DNA from: Sporichthya brevicatena
GTDB taxonomy: Bacteria > Actinomycetota > Actinomycetes > Sporichthyales > Sporichthyaceae
Direction of reading: 5' to 3'
Assembly (NCBI RefSeq): GCF_039525035.1
Contig: NZ_BAAAHE010000010.1
Coordinates: 52,400-116,399, forward strand
DNA length: 64,000 nucleotides
This document shows, piece after piece, positions 21,029 to 30,974 of the stretch (position 1 is its first letter; the number at the start of each line of letters is the position of its first letter). The notes beneath the pieces are model-generated. The model was not told the DNA's origin. It saw nothing but the letters and a program-made list of their open reading frames with translations, and searched no databases. The position numbers were made by a program, and so were the translations under genes.

Positions 21029-21346
21029 ATGAAGATCAAGAAGGGCGACACCGTCCAGGTGATCTCGGGCAAGGACCGCGGCGTCCGCGGCCGGGTCATC
21101 CAGGCCTACCCCGAGGCTGACAAGGTCCTCGTCGAGGGCGTGAACCGCATCAAGAAGCACACCAAGGTGACCACCGGTCTCCGCGGCGCGCAGAGCGGCG
21201 GCATCGTCACGCAGGAGGCACCGATCCACGTCTCCAACGTGATGCTCGTCGACCCCGAGGACCACCTGCCCACCCGCGTCGGCTACCGCCGCGACGAGGA
21301 GGGCCGCAAGGTCCGGGTCTCCAAGCGCACGGGGAAGGACATCTGA
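21029..21346 (+). CDS. rplX: 50S ribosomal protein L24
   Basis: A 105-residue L24, an assembly initiator with an N-terminal KOW motif ([18 protein letters not shown]). [19 protein letters not shown] is the usual C-terminal strand region. ATG after GACCT; overlaps rplE by one base. Standard length. Confidence 0.97.
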   Translation: MKIKKGDTVQVISGKDRGVRGRVIQAYPEADKVLVEGVNRIKKHTKVTTGLRGAQSGGIVTQEAPIHVSNVMLVDPEDHLPTRVGYRRDEEGRKVRVSKRTGKDI

Positions 21347-21924
21347 TGACGGCCACCGAAGAGCGCGTCGAGAAGATTCCGGCCCGCCTCAAGCTGCGGT
21401 ACCGCGAGGAGATCGTCCCGGCGCTGCAGAGCGAGTTCGGCTACGCGAACGTCATGCAGATCCCGCGGCTGGTCAAGGTCGTGGTGAACATGGGCGTCGG
21501 CGAGGCCGCTCGCGACTCCAAGCTGATCGACGGCGCCGTCCGCGACCTCGAGGCCATCACCGGCCAGAAGCCGCAGGTCACCAAGGCCCGCAAGTCGATC
21601 GCGCAGTTCAAGCTCCGCGAGGGCATGCCGATCGGCGCGCACGTCACGCTGCGCGGCGACCGCATGTGGGAGTTCACCGACCGCCTGCTGTCGATCGCGC
21701 TGCCCCGCATCCGCGACTTCCGCGGTCTGTCGCCGAAGCAGTTCGACGGCCGCGGCAACTACACGTTCGGTCTGAACGAGCAGTCGATGTTCCACGAGAT
21801 CGACCAGGACAAGACGGACCGCGTGCGCGGCATGGACATCACGGTGGTCACGACCGCCACCAACGACGACGAGGGTCGCGCACTGCTGCGTCACCTCGGC
21901 TTCCCGTTCGCCGAGTCGCGGTAA
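21346..21924 (+). CDS. rplE: 50S ribosomal protein L5
   Basis: A 192-residue L5, a 5S rRNA-binding protein that contacts P-site tRNA and the 30S head. [36 protein letters not shown] and [10 protein letters not shown] are diagnostic. About ten residues longer at the N-terminus ([16 protein letters not shown]) than the minimal family member. One-base overlap with rplX; rpsN follows after 12 bp. Confidence 0.98.
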   Translation: MTATEERVEKIPARLKLRYREEIVPALQSEFGYANVMQIPRLVKVVVNMGVGEAARDSKLIDGAVRDLEAITGQKPQVTKARKSIAQFKLREGMPIGAHVTLRGDRMWEFTDRLLSIALPRIRDFRGLSPKQFDGRGNYTFGLNEQSMFHEIDQDKTDRVRGMDITVVTTATNDDEGRALLRHLGFPFAESR

Positions 21925-21936
21925 GGAGACCGACCC

Positions 21937-22122
21937 ATGGCCAAGAAGTCTTTGATCGCGAAGGCGGCGCGCAAGCCGAAGTTCGCCGTGCGTGGCTACA
22001 CCCGCTGCCAGCGCTGCGGGCGCCCGCACTCCGTGTACCGCAAGTTCGGCCTCTGCCGCGTGTGCCTGCGCAACATGGCGCACCGCGGTGAGCTGCCCGG
22101 CGTCACCAAGAGCAGCTGGTAA
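21937..22122 (+). CDS. rpsN: 30S ribosomal protein S14 type Z
   Basis: A 61-residue zinc-binding S14. Cys24, Cys27, Cys40 and Cys43 form the two CxxC pairs that hold zinc. This is the short C+ paralogue normally encoded in the spc operon; a zinc-free copy, if present, would lie elsewhere under Zur control. GGAGA precedes the ATG. rpsH follows after 12 bp. Confidence 0.98.
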   Translation: MAKKSLIAKAARKPKFAVRGYTRCQRCGRPHSVYRKFGLCRVCLRNMAHRGELPGVTKSSW

Positions 22123-22134
22123 GGGGGAGCCGAC

Positions 22135-22539
22135 ATGACGATGACTGACCCGATCGCGGACATGCTCGCGCGCCTGCGCAACGCGAACACCGCGTACCAC
22201 GACACCGTGTCGATGCCCTACAGCAAGATCAAGGCGCACATCGCCGAGATCCTGCAGCAGCAGGGCTACATCGCCGGCTGGACCGTCGACGAGGTCGAGG
22301 GCGTCCCCGGCAAGCGCCTCACGCTCGAGCTGAAGTACGGCCCGAGCCGGGAGCGTGCGATCGCCGGCCTGCGCCGCATCTCGAAGCCGGGCCTGCGCGT
22401 GTACGCCAAGTCGACGAACATGCCCAAGGTCCTCGGTGGCCTCGGCGTGGCCATCATTTCGACGTCGTCCGGCCTGCTGACCGACAAGCAGGCCGTCAAG
22501 CAGGGTGTGGGCGGGGAAGTCCTCGCCTACGTCTGGTAA
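22135..22539 (+). CDS. rpsH: 30S ribosomal protein S8
   Basis: A 134-residue S8, a central-domain 16S rRNA-binding protein and, in E. coli, the translational repressor of the spc operon. [16 protein letters not shown] and [20 protein letters not shown] are diagnostic. ATG 22135 is used; an ATG two codons later (22141) is equally possible given the GGGGGAG upstream. Normal length. Confidence 0.97.
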   Translation: MTMTDPIADMLARLRNANTAYHDTVSMPYSKIKAHIAEILQQQGYIAGWTVDEVEGVPGKRLTLELKYGPSRERAIAGLRRISKPGLRVYAKSTNMPKVLGGLGVAIISTSSGLLTDKQAVKQGVGGEVLAYVW

Positions 22540-22557
22540 CGGGAGGAGGAGCACCAC

Positions 22558-23097
22558 ATGTCGCGAATCGGCAGGCTTCCGATCCCGGTCCCGTCCGGCG
22601 TCGAGGTGACCATCGCGGGCTCGGAGATCACGGTGAAGGGCCCCAAGGGCACCCTCACGCACACCGTGGTCTCGCCCATCACGGTCGAGAAGGGTGAGGA
22701 CGGCGTCCTCACCGTCACGCGCCCGGACGACAACCGGGACTCGCGGTCCCGGCACGGTCTGACCCGCACGCTGATCAACAACATGGTGATCGGCGTGACC
22801 CAGGGCTACGAGAAGAAGATGGAGATCGCGGGCGTCGGCTACCGCGTCCAGCCGAAGGGCTCCGGTCTGGAGTTCGCGCTGGGCTACAGCCACCCGGTCC
22901 CCGTCGAGGCGCCTCCCGGCATCACCTTCGCCGTCGAGTCCCCGACCAAGTTCTCGGTCGCGGGCATCGACAAGCAGCTCGTCGGTGAGGTCGCCGCGAA
23001 CATCCGCAAGCTGCGCAAGCCCGACCCGTACAAGGGCAAGGGTGTGCGCTACGCCGGCGAGGTCATTCGCCGCAAGGTCGGAAAGGCTGGCAAGTAG
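22558..23097 (+). CDS. rplF: 50S ribosomal protein L6
   Basis: A 179-residue L6 near the factor-binding GTPase centre. [17 protein letters not shown] and the C-terminal [17 protein letters not shown] motif are diagnostic; two homologous RNA-binding halves are present. GGGAGGAGGA precedes the ATG. rplR starts 2 bp after the stop. Confidence 0.98.
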   Translation: MSRIGRLPIPVPSGVEVTIAGSEITVKGPKGTLTHTVVSPITVEKGEDGVLTVTRPDDNRDSRSRHGLTRTLINNMVIGVTQGYEKKMEIAGVGYRVQPKGSGLEFALGYSHPVPVEAPPGITFAVESPTKFSVAGIDKQLVGEVAANIRKLRKPDPYKGKGVRYAGEVIRRKVGKAGK

Positions 23098-23099
23098 CC

Positions 23100-23483
23100 A
23101 TGGCTGTCAGCGTCAAGATCGGCAAGGGCATCTCCCGCAAGGGGGTGGCCCGCAAGCGCCGTCACCTTCGGGTCCGCAAGAAGGTTTCCGGCACGGCGAC
23201 GCGTCCGCGTCTCGTCGTGAACCGGTCCAGCCGCCACATGGTGGCGCAGGTGGTGGACGACACCGCCGGCGTGACCCTGGCGTCGGCGTCGACCATGGAC
23301 GCCTCGCTGCGGACCGCAGCCGGCGACAAGACGGAAAAGGCGCGCAAGGTCGGCGAGCTCGTCGCCGAGCGCGCGAAGGCCGCGGGAGTCTCTGCGGTGG
23401 TCTTCGACCGGGGTGGCAACCGCTACCACGGCCGGATCGCCGCGCTCGCCGACGGTGCCCGCGAGTCTGGATTGGAGTTCTGA
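23100..23483 (+). CDS. rplR: 50S ribosomal protein L18
   Basis: A 127-residue L18, a 5S rRNA-binding protein working with L5. [23 protein letters not shown] and [23 protein letters not shown] are diagnostic. ATG 2 bp after rplF; its stop overlaps the rpsE ATG by one base (TGATG). Confidence 0.97.
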   Translation: MAVSVKIGKGISRKGVARKRRHLRVRKKVSGTATRPRLVVNRSSRHMVAQVVDDTAGVTLASASTMDASLRTAAGDKTEKARKVGELVAERAKAAGVSAVVFDRGGNRYHGRIAALADGARESGLEF

Positions 23484-24112
23484 TGCCCGGTCAACAGCGT
23501 CGAGGCCCCGGTGGCGGGGCCGGCGGCGGCCAGGGCGGTGGCGGCGACCGTCGCGACCGTCGCGACGACCGTCGCGGCGGCGGCTCGCAGGAGAAGAGCG
23601 CGTTCGTCGAGCGCGTCGTCGACATCAACCGTGTCGCCAAGGTCGTGAAGGGTGGCCGGCGCTTCAGCTTCACCGCGCTGGTCGTCGTCGGCGACGGTGA
23701 CGGCACCGTGGGCGTCGGCTACGGCAAGGCCAAGGAGGTGCCCGCGGCGATCGCCAAGGGTGTCGAGGAGGCCAAGAAGAACTTCTTCAAGGTCCCGCGG
23801 ATCCAGGGCACCATCCCGCACCCCGTCCAGGGTGAGAAGGCCGCCGGCGTGGTCATGCTGCGTCCGGCCAGCCCGGGTACCGGCGTCATCGCCGGCGGTG
23901 CGGTCCGCGCCGTCCTGGAGTGCGCCGGGGTCCACGACATCCTGAGCAAGTCGCTGGGGTCGGACAACTCGATCAACATCGTTCACGCAACGGTCGACGC
24001 GCTGCGCCGGCTGGAGAAGCCGGAGGCGGTGGCGGCCCGTCGTGGCCTGCCCCTGGAGGACGTCGCCCCGCCGGCGATGCTCCGCGCCCGGGCGGCGGGA
24101 ACGGGGGCCTGA
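23483..24112 (+). CDS. rpsE: 30S ribosomal protein S5, N-terminally extended
   Basis: A 209-residue S5 at the mRNA entry site. The double-stranded RNA-binding fold begins near residue 38 ([25 protein letters not shown]) and the [16 protein letters not shown] loop is intact. The first ~35 residues are a Gly/Arg/Asp low-complexity extension, an actinobacterial trait of unknown purpose. The frame is open far upstream, but ATG 23483, overlapping the rplR stop, fits best. Confidence 0.97.
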   Translation: MPGQQRRGPGGGAGGGQGGGGDRRDRRDDRRGGGSQEKSAFVERVVDINRVAKVVKGGRRFSFTALVVVGDGDGTVGVGYGKAKEVPAAIAKGVEEAKKNFFKVPRIQGTIPHPVQGEKAAGVVMLRPASPGTGVIAGGAVRAVLECAGVHDILSKSLGSDNSINIVHATVDALRRLEKPEAVAARRGLPLEDVAPPAMLRARAAGTGA

Positions 24113-24113
24113 G

Positions 24114-24293
24114 ATGGCTCAGCTGAAGATCACCCAGGTCCGCTCCGCCATCGGCGGCAAGCAGAACCAGCGCGACACCCTGCGCTCGCTCGGCCTCCGC
24201 AAGATCTCCCAGGAGGTCATCCGCGAGGACGACCCCGTCACGCTCGGCATGATCAACGCCGTGCGGCACCTCGTCACGGTAGAGAAGGTCTAG
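24114..24293 (+). CDS. rpmD: 50S ribosomal protein L30
   Basis: A 59-residue L30. [28 protein letters not shown] is diagnostic. The frame is open upstream, but the ATG at 24114, one base after rpsE, gives the conserved N-terminus. rplO follows after 4 bp. Standard length. Confidence 0.96.
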   Translation: MAQLKITQVRSAIGGKQNQRDTLRSLGLRKISQEVIREDDPVTLGMINAVRHLVTVEKV

Positions 24294-24297
24294 GTCC

Positions 24298-24741
24298 ATG
24301 ACGCTCAAGGTTCACCACCTGCGCCCGGCCCCGGGTGCCCACAAGCCGAAGACCCGCGTGGGTCGCGGTGAGGGCTCCAAGGGCAAGACGGCCGGTCGCG
24401 GCACCAAGGGCACCAAGGCCCGCTACCAGGTTCCGGCCCGGTTCGAGGGTGGGCAGATGCCGCTGCACATGCGGCTGCCCAAGCTGCGCGGCTTCACCAA
24501 CCCGTTCCGCACCGAGTACCAGGTCGTCAACCTCGACAAGCTGGCGGCGCTCTACCCGTCCGGCGGCGAGGTCACGGTCGAGGACCTGGTCGCCAAGGGT
24601 GCGGTCCGGAAGAACTCCCCGGTCAAGATTCTGGGAACAGGGGAGGTCTCCGTGGCGCTGCAGGTGACGGTGCACGCGGTCTCGGGTTCGGCTCGCGAGA
24701 AGATCACGGGCGCCGGCGGCACGGTCACGCCGCTCGCCTGA
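24298..24741 (+). CDS. rplO: 50S ribosomal protein L15
   Basis: A 147-residue L15, a late-assembly protein. [22 protein letters not shown] is the flexible Gly-rich N-terminal arm and [20 protein letters not shown] the start of the globular domain. Last r-protein gene before secY; 81 bp separate them. Confidence 0.98.
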   Translation: MTLKVHHLRPAPGAHKPKTRVGRGEGSKGKTAGRGTKGTKARYQVPARFEGGQMPLHMRLPKLRGFTNPFRTEYQVVNLDKLAALYPSGGEVTVEDLVAKGAVRKNSPVKILGTGEVSVALQVTVHAVSGSAREKITGAGGTVTPLA

Positions 24742-24822
24742 GCGGTCCGTGAGTTAGCCTCCGTACGAGTCCCGACCCCGCCAGGCCGCACACCCGCCCC
24801 GTAAGTCCGCGCAGGAGGAAAC

Positions 24823-26133
24823 GTGCTCACCGCGTTCGCGCAGGCGTTCCGTACGCCTGACCTGCGCAAGAAGCTGTTGTTCACCCTCGGCATCATCCTG
24901 CTGTTCCGGCTGGGTTCGCAGGTGCCGACGCCGGGGGTGGACACCCAGGCCATCAACACCTGCCTGGAACCGGCGCTGGACGAGGGCGGGATCTACGGCC
25001 TGATCAACCTGTTCTCGGGTGGCGCGCTGCTGCAGCTCGCCATCTTCGCGCTCGGGATCATGCCGTACATCACGGCGAGCATCATCATCCAGCTGCTCGT
25101 CGTGGTCATCCCACGCCTGGAGACCCTCAAGAAGGAGGGCCAGGCCGGCACCGCGAAGCTCACGCAGTACACCCGGTACCTCACGATCGCGCTCGCGATC
25201 CTGCAGTCCACCGCCCTGATCGCGATCGCGCGTCAGCCCGGGCGACTGCTCCAGGGCTGTGACCTGCCGCTGATCCACGAGGACATCGGCTGGTTCGGGA
25301 TCGTCACGATGGTCTCGATCATGACCGCCGGCACCGGCGTGATCATGTGGATGGGCGAGATGATCACGGACAAGGGCGTCGGCAACGGCATGTCCGTCCT
25401 GATCTTCACGCAGATCGCCGCGACCTTCCCGCAGCAGCTGTGGCAGATCAAGGTCGTCGAGGGCTGGTTCGTCTTCATCTGCGTCTGCGCCGCCGGCCTC
25501 GTGCTCGTCGCCGCGGTCGTGTTCGTCGAGCAGGCGCAACGCCGCATCCCGGTGCAGTACGCCAAGCGGATGATCGGCCGCCGCATGTACGGCGGGACCA
25601 GCACCTACATCCCGCTCAAGGTCAACCAGGCCGGCATCATCCCGGTCATCTTCGCCTCGTCGCTGCTCTACCTGCCGGCGCTGGCGACCCAGATCTCGGA
25701 CGACAAGAACAGCGGCTGGGCCCTCTGGATCCAGAAGTACTTCACGACCGGGGACCACCCGCTGTACATGGCCTCGTTCTTCATCCTGATCGTCTTCTTC
25801 GCCTTCTTCTACGTCGCGATCACCTTCAACCCGAAGGAGCTCGCGGACAACATGAAGAAGTACGGCGGCTTCATCCCCGGCATCCGGGCCGGCCGCCCGA
25901 CCGAGGAGTACCTCGACTACGTGCTCAACCGGATCACCACCGCGGGTGCGCTCTACCTGGGCGTCATCGCGCTCATCCCGATGGTGGCGATCGGCATTCT
26001 CGGCAGCAGCGCGACGCAGCAGTTCCCGTTCGGTGGTGCGAGCATCCTCATCATCGTCGGGGTCGGCCTGGACACCGTGAAGCAGATCCAGAGCCAGCTG
26101 CAGCAGCGCAATTACGAGGGATTCCTGCGGTAG
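24823..26133 (+). CDS. secY: preprotein translocase subunit SecY
   Basis: A 436-residue SecY, the channel of the Sec translocon, with ten hydrophobic helices. GALLQLAIFALGIMPYITASIIIQLL (helix 2 region) and the cytosolic loop GQTSTYIPLK-like GGTSTYIPLKVNQAGIIPVIFASS are diagnostic. GTG start after AGGAGGAAAC. A -10-like TAGCCT (24755-24760) lies in the upstream gap, but no matching -35 was found. adk begins at the base after the stop. Confidence 0.98.
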   Translation: MLTAFAQAFRTPDLRKKLLFTLGIILLFRLGSQVPTPGVDTQAINTCLEPALDEGGIYGLINLFSGGALLQLAIFALGIMPYITASIIIQLLVVVIPRLETLKKEGQAGTAKLTQYTRYLTIALAILQSTALIAIARQPGRLLQGCDLPLIHEDIGWFGIVTMVSIMTAGTGVIMWMGEMITDKGVGNGMSVLIFTQIAATFPQQLWQIKVVEGWFVFICVCAAGLVLVAAVVFVEQAQRRIPVQYAKRMIGRRMYGGTSTYIPLKVNQAGIIPVIFASSLLYLPALATQISDDKNSGWALWIQKYFTTGDHPLYMASFFILIVFFAFFYVAITFNPKELADNMKKYGGFIPGIRAGRPTEEYLDYVLNRITTAGALYLGVIALIPMVAIGILGSSATQQFPFGGASILIIVGVGLDTVKQIQSQLQQRNYEGFLR

Positions 26134-26787
26134 ATGCGCATCGTCCTTGTGGGTCCCCCAGGAGCGGGGAAAGGCACCCAGGCGGAGTTCATCGCGGCAC
26201 ACCTGTCGATTCCGAAGATCTCGACGGGCGACATCTTCCGCAAGAACGTCAGCCAGGGGACGCCGCTCGGCGCCGAGGCCAAGAAGTACATGGATGCCGG
26301 TGACCTCGTCCCGGACGAGATCACCATCGCCATGGTGAAGGACCGCATCAGCGAGCCGGACGCGGTGAACGGGTACCTGCTCGACGGGTTCCCGCGGAAC
26401 GTCGCCCAGGCCAAGGTCCTCGACGCGATGCTCGACGACATGGGCAGTGGCCTGGACATGGTCATGGAGCTCGTCGTCGACGACGAGGAGGTCGTCCGCC
26501 GCCTCGCCGGGCGACGCACCTGCCGGGACTGCGGTCAGATCTGGCACGTCGAGTTCGACCCGCCCGCCGTCGAGGACGTCTGCGACCGGTGCTCGGGCGA
26601 GCTGTTCCAGCGCGACGACGACAAGGAAGCGACCATCCGGCACCGGCTGGAGGTCTACAACGAGCAGACCGCGCCGATCGTCGACTACTACGCCGACCGC
26701 TCGATCCTCGTCGGGGTCGACGCGACCGGCACGGTCGAGGACGTCACCGAGCGAGCGATCGGCGCGCTGCACCGCATGGAGAGCTGA
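26134..26787 (+). CDS. adk: adenylate kinase
   Basis: A 217-residue adenylate kinase (ATP + AMP to 2 ADP). P-loop [10 protein letters not shown] (7-16), the [13 protein letters not shown] motif and a lid carrying two cysteine pairs (CRDC and CDRC), which should bind zinc as in long-form Gram-positive enzymes. ATG immediately after the secY stop with no gap; the secY 3' end must supply its ribosome-binding site. map follows after 9 bp. Confidence 0.98.
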   Translation: MRIVLVGPPGAGKGTQAEFIAAHLSIPKISTGDIFRKNVSQGTPLGAEAKKYMDAGDLVPDEITIAMVKDRISEPDAVNGYLLDGFPRNVAQAKVLDAMLDDMGSGLDMVMELVVDDEEVVRRLAGRRTCRDCGQIWHVEFDPPAVEDVCDRCSGELFQRDDDKEATIRHRLEVYNEQTAPIVDYYADRSILVGVDATGTVEDVTERAIGALHRMES

Positions 26788-26796
26788 GGGGCCGAC

Positions 26797-27630
26797 GTGT
26801 TCCGACGGCGACGCGCCATCGAGTACAAGACGCCTGAGCAGATCCAGAAGATGCGGGTGGCCGGCCTGCTCGTGGGGGAGACCCTCGAGCTGCTGCGCAG
26901 CAGCATCGAGCCGGGCATGACGACCAAGGACCTCGACGCGATCGCGGAGAAGAACATCCGCTCCGCGGGCGGCATCCCGTCCTTCATCGGGGTCCCGGGT
27001 GGTCCCGGGGTCCCGGACTTCCCGGCGACGCTGTGCACCTCGGTCAACGACGAGGTCGTCCACGGCATCCCGGGCCCGCGGGTGATCCGGGACGGCGACG
27101 TCGTCTCGATCGACTGCGGCGCGATCGTCGACGGCTGGCACGGCGACGCGGCGATCACGATCCCGGTCGGGGACGTGGCGCCGGAGCACCTCGAGCTGCT
27201 GCGCGTGTGCGAGGAGTCGCTGTGGCGGGGGATGGCGGCGGCCACCCTCACCGGCCGGATCAACGACATCGGTGACGCGATCCAGGACTACGTCGAGAGC
27301 CAGGGCGACTACGGGATCGTCGAGGAGTACGTCGGTCACGGCATCGGCAGCGAGATGCACATGGCGCCCCAGGTGCCGAACTACTCCGTGGCCGACAAGC
27401 TGGAGAAGATCCGTCCGGGTCTGGTCCTCGCCGTCGAGCCCATGATCAACCTCGGGGACCGCCGGACCCGGACGCTCGCGGACGGCTGGACCGTCAGCAC
27501 CGTCGACGGGAAGTTCTCCGCCCACTTCGAACACACGTTCACCGTCACCGACGACGGGCCGTGGGTGTTGACCGCCCTCGACGGGGGAAAGGAACGAATC
27601 GGTGCAATTCGGGCGGCCGCTCCCGCCTGA
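26797..27630 (+). CDS. map: methionine aminopeptidase, type I
   Basis: A 277-residue MetAP that removes N-terminal methionine. Metal ligands sit in SIDCGAIVDGWHGDAAIT (two Asp), GHGIGSEMHMAPQVPNY (His), AVEPMIN (Glu) and HFEHTFTVTD (Glu). GTG start after GAGGGGCC. The N-terminal FRRRRAIEYKTPEQI lacks a zinc-finger or SH3-binding extension. In the conserved secY-adk-map group, linking secretion and N-terminal processing. Confidence 0.97.
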   Translation: MFRRRRAIEYKTPEQIQKMRVAGLLVGETLELLRSSIEPGMTTKDLDAIAEKNIRSAGGIPSFIGVPGGPGVPDFPATLCTSVNDEVVHGIPGPRVIRDGDVVSIDCGAIVDGWHGDAAITIPVGDVAPEHLELLRVCEESLWRGMAAATLTGRINDIGDAIQDYVESQGDYGIVEEYVGHGIGSEMHMAPQVPNYSVADKLEKIRPGLVLAVEPMINLGDRRTRTLADGWTVSTVDGKFSAHFEHTFTVTDDGPWVLTALDGGKERIGAIRAAAPA

Positions 27631-27646
27631 CCGGCACCGGCCCGAT

Positions 27647-27676
27647 TTCGCCCTGCCGACACGAGTGACGTAGACT
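27647..27676 (+). promoter_or_regulatory. probable promoter of infA-rpmJ-rpsM
   Basis: TAGACT (27671-27676) is a good -10. The best -35, TTCGCC (27647-27652) at 18 bp, is weak. The 129-bp gap between map and infA supports a separate promoter. Confidence 0.45.
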
Positions 27677-27759
27677 CGCCCGTCGGCCCCCGGAACGATC
27701 ACTGCCGTGGGCTGTTCATGCGTGACAGCACCCAAGTACGAGACCGAAACGCGGAGGCT

Positions 27760-27981
27760 ATGCCGAAGAAGGATGGTGCCATCGAGATCGAGGGCACGGT
27801 TGTCGAGTCGCTCCCGAACGCCATGTTCCGGGTCGAGTTGGACAACGGCCACAAGGTCCTGGCGCACATCAGCGGCAAGATGCGGATGCACTACATCCGG
27901 ATCCTGCCGGACGACCGGGTTGTCGTGGAGCTCTCGCCCTACGACCTGACCCGGGGTCGGATTGTCTACCGCTACAAGTAA
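27760..27981 (+). CDS. infA: translation initiation factor IF-1
   Basis: A 73-residue OB-fold protein that occupies the 30S A-site during initiation. [27 protein letters not shown] and [13 protein letters not shown] are diagnostic. ATG 27760 follows GGAGG closely; an upstream ATG in frame (27718) would add 14 non-conserved residues and is rejected. Begins the infA-rpmJ-rpsM-rpsK-rpoA-rplQ group. Confidence 0.98.
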   Translation: MPKKDGAIEIEGTVVESLPNAMFRVELDNGHKVLAHISGKMRMHYIRILPDDRVVVELSPYDLTRGRIVYRYK

Positions 27982-28029
27982 CCGTCGGGGGCGCTGCCCC
28001 GGACAACCCCCGAAGGACGAACAGAGGCC

Positions 28030-28143
28030 ATGAAGGTCAACCCGAGCGTGAAGAAGATCTGCGACAAGTGCAAGGTGATCCGCCGGCACGGTCGCGTCAT
28101 GGTCATCTGCGAGAACCTGCGCCACAAGCAGCGCCAGGGCTGA
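28030..28143 (+). CDS. rpmJ: 50S ribosomal protein L36
   Basis: A 37-residue L36, too short for many ORF lists. Cys11, Cys14, Cys27 and His32 form the zinc-ribbon of the C+ form. Sequence [20 protein letters not shown] onward matches the family end to end. ATG 48 bp after infA, with GAGG just upstream. Confidence 0.97.
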   Translation: MKVNPSVKKICDKCKVIRRHGRVMVICENLRHKQRQG

Positions 28144-28183
28144 TTCACCCCGCTGCGCATCGACGGCGACCCAGTCGCTGAAC

Positions 28184-28203
28184 CCCCGGCACGGAGGCCG
28201 GGG
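28184..28203 (+). terminator. hairpin between rpmJ and rpsM
   Basis: CCCCGGC (28184-28190) pairs with GCCGGGG (28197-28203) around a 6-nt loop, inside the 120-bp rpmJ-rpsM gap. May be an attenuator or processing site rather than a full terminator. Confidence 0.4.
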
Positions 28204-28263
28204 CCGGGACTTCCACCCGGACCGATGTGCTCAGACCTCCGTCGAAGTTGAAGGAAGTACCTC

Positions 28264-28644
28264 GTGGCACGCCTTGTCGGCGTCGACCTCCCACGCGAGA
28301 AGCGTCTGGAGATCGCGCTCACCTACATCTACGGCATCGGCCGCACCCGCGCGCAGCAGACCTGCGCCGGCACGGGCATCGACCCGAACATGCGCGCCAA
28401 GGACCTCGGCGACGAGGAGCTGGTGAAGCTCCGCGACTGGATCGAGGCGAACTACAAGACCGAGGGTGACCTCCGTCGTGAGGTTGCCGCCGACATCCGT
28501 CGCAAGGTGGAGATCGGTTGCTACCAGGGGCTCCGGCACCGCCGCGGCCTGCCCGTGCACGGCCAGCGCACGCACACCAACGCCCGTACCCGTAAGGGCC
28601 CGCGCCGCGCCATCGCCGGCAAGAAGAAGCCCGGAAAGAAGTAG
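28264..28644 (+). CDS. rpsM: 30S ribosomal protein S13
   Basis: A 126-residue S13 of the 30S head. [27 protein letters not shown] and the C-terminal [22 protein letters not shown] are diagnostic. GTG start preceded by GAAGGAAGT. Bordered on both sides by intercistronic hairpins, unlike the tightly packed genes upstream. Confidence 0.98.
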   Translation: MARLVGVDLPREKRLEIALTYIYGIGRTRAQQTCAGTGIDPNMRAKDLGDEELVKLRDWIEANYKTEGDLRREVAADIRRKVEIGCYQGLRHRRGLPVHGQRTHTNARTRKGPRRAIAGKKKPGKK

Positions 28645-28648
28645 GACA

Positions 28649-28667
28649 GTGGGGGCTCCGCCCCCAC
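28649..28667 (+). terminator. hairpin between rpsM and rpsK
   Basis: A perfect 8-bp stem GTGGGGGC (28649-28656) / GCCCCCAC (28660-28667) with a TCC loop, 4 bases after the rpsM stop. No T-run. Probably an RNA-stability or attenuation element because rpsK must be expressed. Confidence 0.5.
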
Positions 28668-28716
28668 GCCCCCCGGCTTCCTCAGCCTCGATTCCCAGTC
28701 CTCGTAGGAGCATTCA

Positions 28717-29121
28717 GTGCCACCCCAGTCACGCAAGCAGGGCGCCAAGAAGGTCCGGCGCAAGGAGAAGAAGAACGTCGCTCACGGGCACGCCCACATC
28801 AAGAGCACGTTCAACAACACGATCGTCTCGATCACCGACCCGAACGGGAACGTGATCTCCTGGGCCAGCGCCGGCCACGTGGGCTTCAAGGGCTCGCGCA
28901 AGTCGACGCCGTTCGCCGCGCAGATGGCCGCCGAGTCGGCCGCCCGTCGCGCGCAGGAGCACGGCATGCGCAAGGTCGACGTGTTCGTGAAGGGCCCGGG
29001 CTCGGGCCGCGAGACCGCGATCCGTTCGCTCCAGGCCACCGGCCTCGAGGTCGGCTCGATCCAGGACGTCACGCCGTCGCCCCACAACGGCTGCCGCCCG
29101 CCGAAGCGTCGCCGCGTCTGA
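28717..29121 (+). CDS. rpsK: 30S ribosomal protein S11
   Basis: A 134-residue S11 of the 30S platform. [19 protein letters not shown] and [18 protein letters not shown] are diagnostic. GTG start with GTAGGAGCA upstream. In many bacteria rpsD (S4) follows directly; here the next gene, after 76 bp, is rpoA. Confidence 0.98.
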   Translation: MPPQSRKQGAKKVRRKEKKNVAHGHAHIKSTFNNTIVSITDPNGNVISWASAGHVGFKGSRKSTPFAAQMAAESAARRAQEHGMRKVDVFVKGPGSGRETAIRSLQATGLEVGSIQDVTPSPHNGCRPPKRRRV

Positions 29122-29197
29122 CATCCCGTCACGCGGCTGTCACAGCACCACCTAGTTCGCGACTTCATATAGCGGTCGTCGCGGAAAGGCAGTACCC

Positions 29198-30217
29198 ATG
29201 CTGATCGCACAGCGCCCCACCCTCTCCGAAGAGGTCGTCTCCGAGCACCGCTCCCGGTTCGTCATCGAGCCGCTGGAGCCGGGCTTCGGCTACACCCTCG
29301 GCAACTCCCTGCGCCGCACGCTGCTGTCCTCCATCCCGGGGGCGGCCGTGACGAGCATCCGCATCGACGGCGTGCTCCACGAGTTCACGACGGTGCCGGG
29401 GGTCAAGGAGGACGTCACCGACCTGATCCTGAACATCAAGGAACTGGTCGTCTCCTCCGAGCACGACGAGCCGGTCGTCATGTACCTGCGCAAGCAGGGC
29501 CCGGGCGACGTCACCGCCGGTGACATCCAGCCGCCGGCCGGCGTCGAGGTCCACAACCCCGAGCTCGCGCTCGCCACGCTCAACGGCAAGGGCAAGCTCG
29601 ACATGGAGCTCACCGTCGAGCGCGGTCGTGGCTACATCTCGGCGCAGCAGAACAAGCAGGCGGGCCAGGAGATCGGCCGCATCCCGGTCGACTCGATCTA
29701 CTCGCCGGTCCTCAAGGTCACGTACAAGGTCGAGGCGACCCGTGTCGAGCAGCGCACGGACTTCGACCGGCTGATCGTCGACGTCGAGACCAAGCCGTCG
29801 ATGCTGCCGCGCGACGCGATGGCGTCCGCCGGTAAGACCCTCGTCGAGCTGTTCGGCCTCGCCCGCGAGCTGAACGTCGACGCCGAGGGCATCGACATGG
29901 GCCCGTCCCCGACGGACGCCGCCCTGGCCGCCGACCTCGCGCTCCCGATCGAGGAGCTCGAGCTGACGGTCCGGTCGTACAACTGCCTGAAGCGCGAGGG
30001 CATCCACTCGGTCGGCGAGCTCGTCTCCCGCTCCGAGGCGGACCTCCTCGACATCCGCAACTTCGGTGCCAAGTCCATCGACGAGGTCAAGGCCAAGCTC
30101 CACGGCATGGGTCTTGCTCTCAAGGACAGCCCGCCCGGGTTCGACCCGAGCACCGTCGTCTCCGACTTCTCGCTGGACGACGACGACCAGGGCTACGCGG
30201 AAACCGAGCAGTACTAG
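29198..30217 (+). CDS. rpoA: RNA polymerase subunit alpha
   Basis: A 339-residue alpha subunit. The N-terminal dimerisation domain (about 1-230) begins [31 protein letters not shown]; a linker leads to the C-terminal domain (about 250-320) with [30 protein letters not shown], which contacts UP elements and activators. Acidic tail after residue 320. ATG with GGAAAGG upstream. rplQ follows after 163 bp. Confidence 0.99.
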   Translation: MLIAQRPTLSEEVVSEHRSRFVIEPLEPGFGYTLGNSLRRTLLSSIPGAAVTSIRIDGVLHEFTTVPGVKEDVTDLILNIKELVVSSEHDEPVVMYLRKQGPGDVTAGDIQPPAGVEVHNPELALATLNGKGKLDMELTVERGRGYISAQQNKQAGQEIGRIPVDSIYSPVLKVTYKVEATRVEQRTDFDRLIVDVETKPSMLPRDAMASAGKTLVELFGLARELNVDAEGIDMGPSPTDAALAADLALPIEELELTVRSYNCLKREGIHSVGELVSRSEADLLDIRNFGAKSIDEVKAKLHGMGLALKDSPPGFDPSTVVSDFSLDDDDQGYAETEQY

Positions 30218-30380
30218 TCACATTGCGGCCTGCGGCCGCGTCGCGCGAGCGGCGCGGCCGTCTCCGCGGCTCGCAACACCGGTAAGTTCGCACCAAGCAC
30301 CACCGGCGGGCACATCCCGCCACCCCCACGGCCCGTGGAGCGGCGTGGGGCGTAATCCCTCCGAGTGAAAGCAGAAGAAC

Positions 30381-30974
30381 ATGCCTCAGCCGACCAAGGG
30401 TCCCCGCTTCGGCGGCAGCGCGTCGCACGAGAAGGCGCTCCTCGCGAACCTCGCGACCGCGCTGTTCGAGCACGGCCGGATCACCACCACCGAGGCGAAG
30501 GCGCGTCGGCTGCGCCCGGTCGCGGAGCGCCTGATCACCAAGGCGAAGCGCGGCGACCTCCACAACCGCCGTCTGGTCATGCGCACCATCCGCGACAAGT
30601 CCGTCGCGCACGTGCTGCTCACCGAGATCGGTCCGCGCTACGAGAACCGGCCGGGTGGCTACACCCGCATCACCAAGCTCGGTCCGCGCAAGGGTGACAA
30701 CGCCCCCATGGCGGTCATCGAGCTCGTCGAGCCGCTGACGGTGGCTCAGACCGCGGTGGGCGAGGCCGAGGGCGCGACCAAGCGCGCGGCCAAGGAGAAG
30801 GCGGCTGCCCCGGCTCCGGCGCCGGCGGTCGAGGAGACCGCGGCGGAGGAGACTCCGGTGGTCGAGGCCGACGAGACCCCGGCCGAGGGCGAGACCTCGG
30901 ACCAGGTCGCGGCCGCGGACGAGACCGCGCAGGCCGAGGGCGACGACGACGCCACCGCCGAGGACAAGTCCTGA
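30381..30974 (+). CDS. rplQ: 50S ribosomal protein L17 with long acidic tail
   Basis: A 197-residue L17. The conserved core (1 to about 118) starts [29 protein letters not shown] and includes [18 protein letters not shown]. The remaining ~80 residues form an Ala/Glu/Asp/Thr-rich tail ending in [10 protein letters not shown], probably disordered, seen in several actinobacteria. Its stop overlaps the only plausible start (CTG) of truA, and a strong hairpin follows at once. Confidence 0.97.
   Translation: MPQPTKGPRFGGSASHEKALLANLATALFEHGRITTTEAKARRLRPVAERLITKAKRGDLHNRRLVMRTIRDKSVAHVLLTEIGPRYENRPGGYTRITKLGPRKGDNAPMAVIELVEPLTVAQTAVGEAEGATKRAAKEKAAAPAPAPAVEETAAEETPVVEADETPAEGETSDQVAAADETAQAEGDDDATAEDKS

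Noticed and set aside
27718-27981. infA start at ATG 27718
   Set aside because: The 14 extra residues are not conserved in IF-1; ATG 27760 with GGAGG gives the exact family N-terminus.
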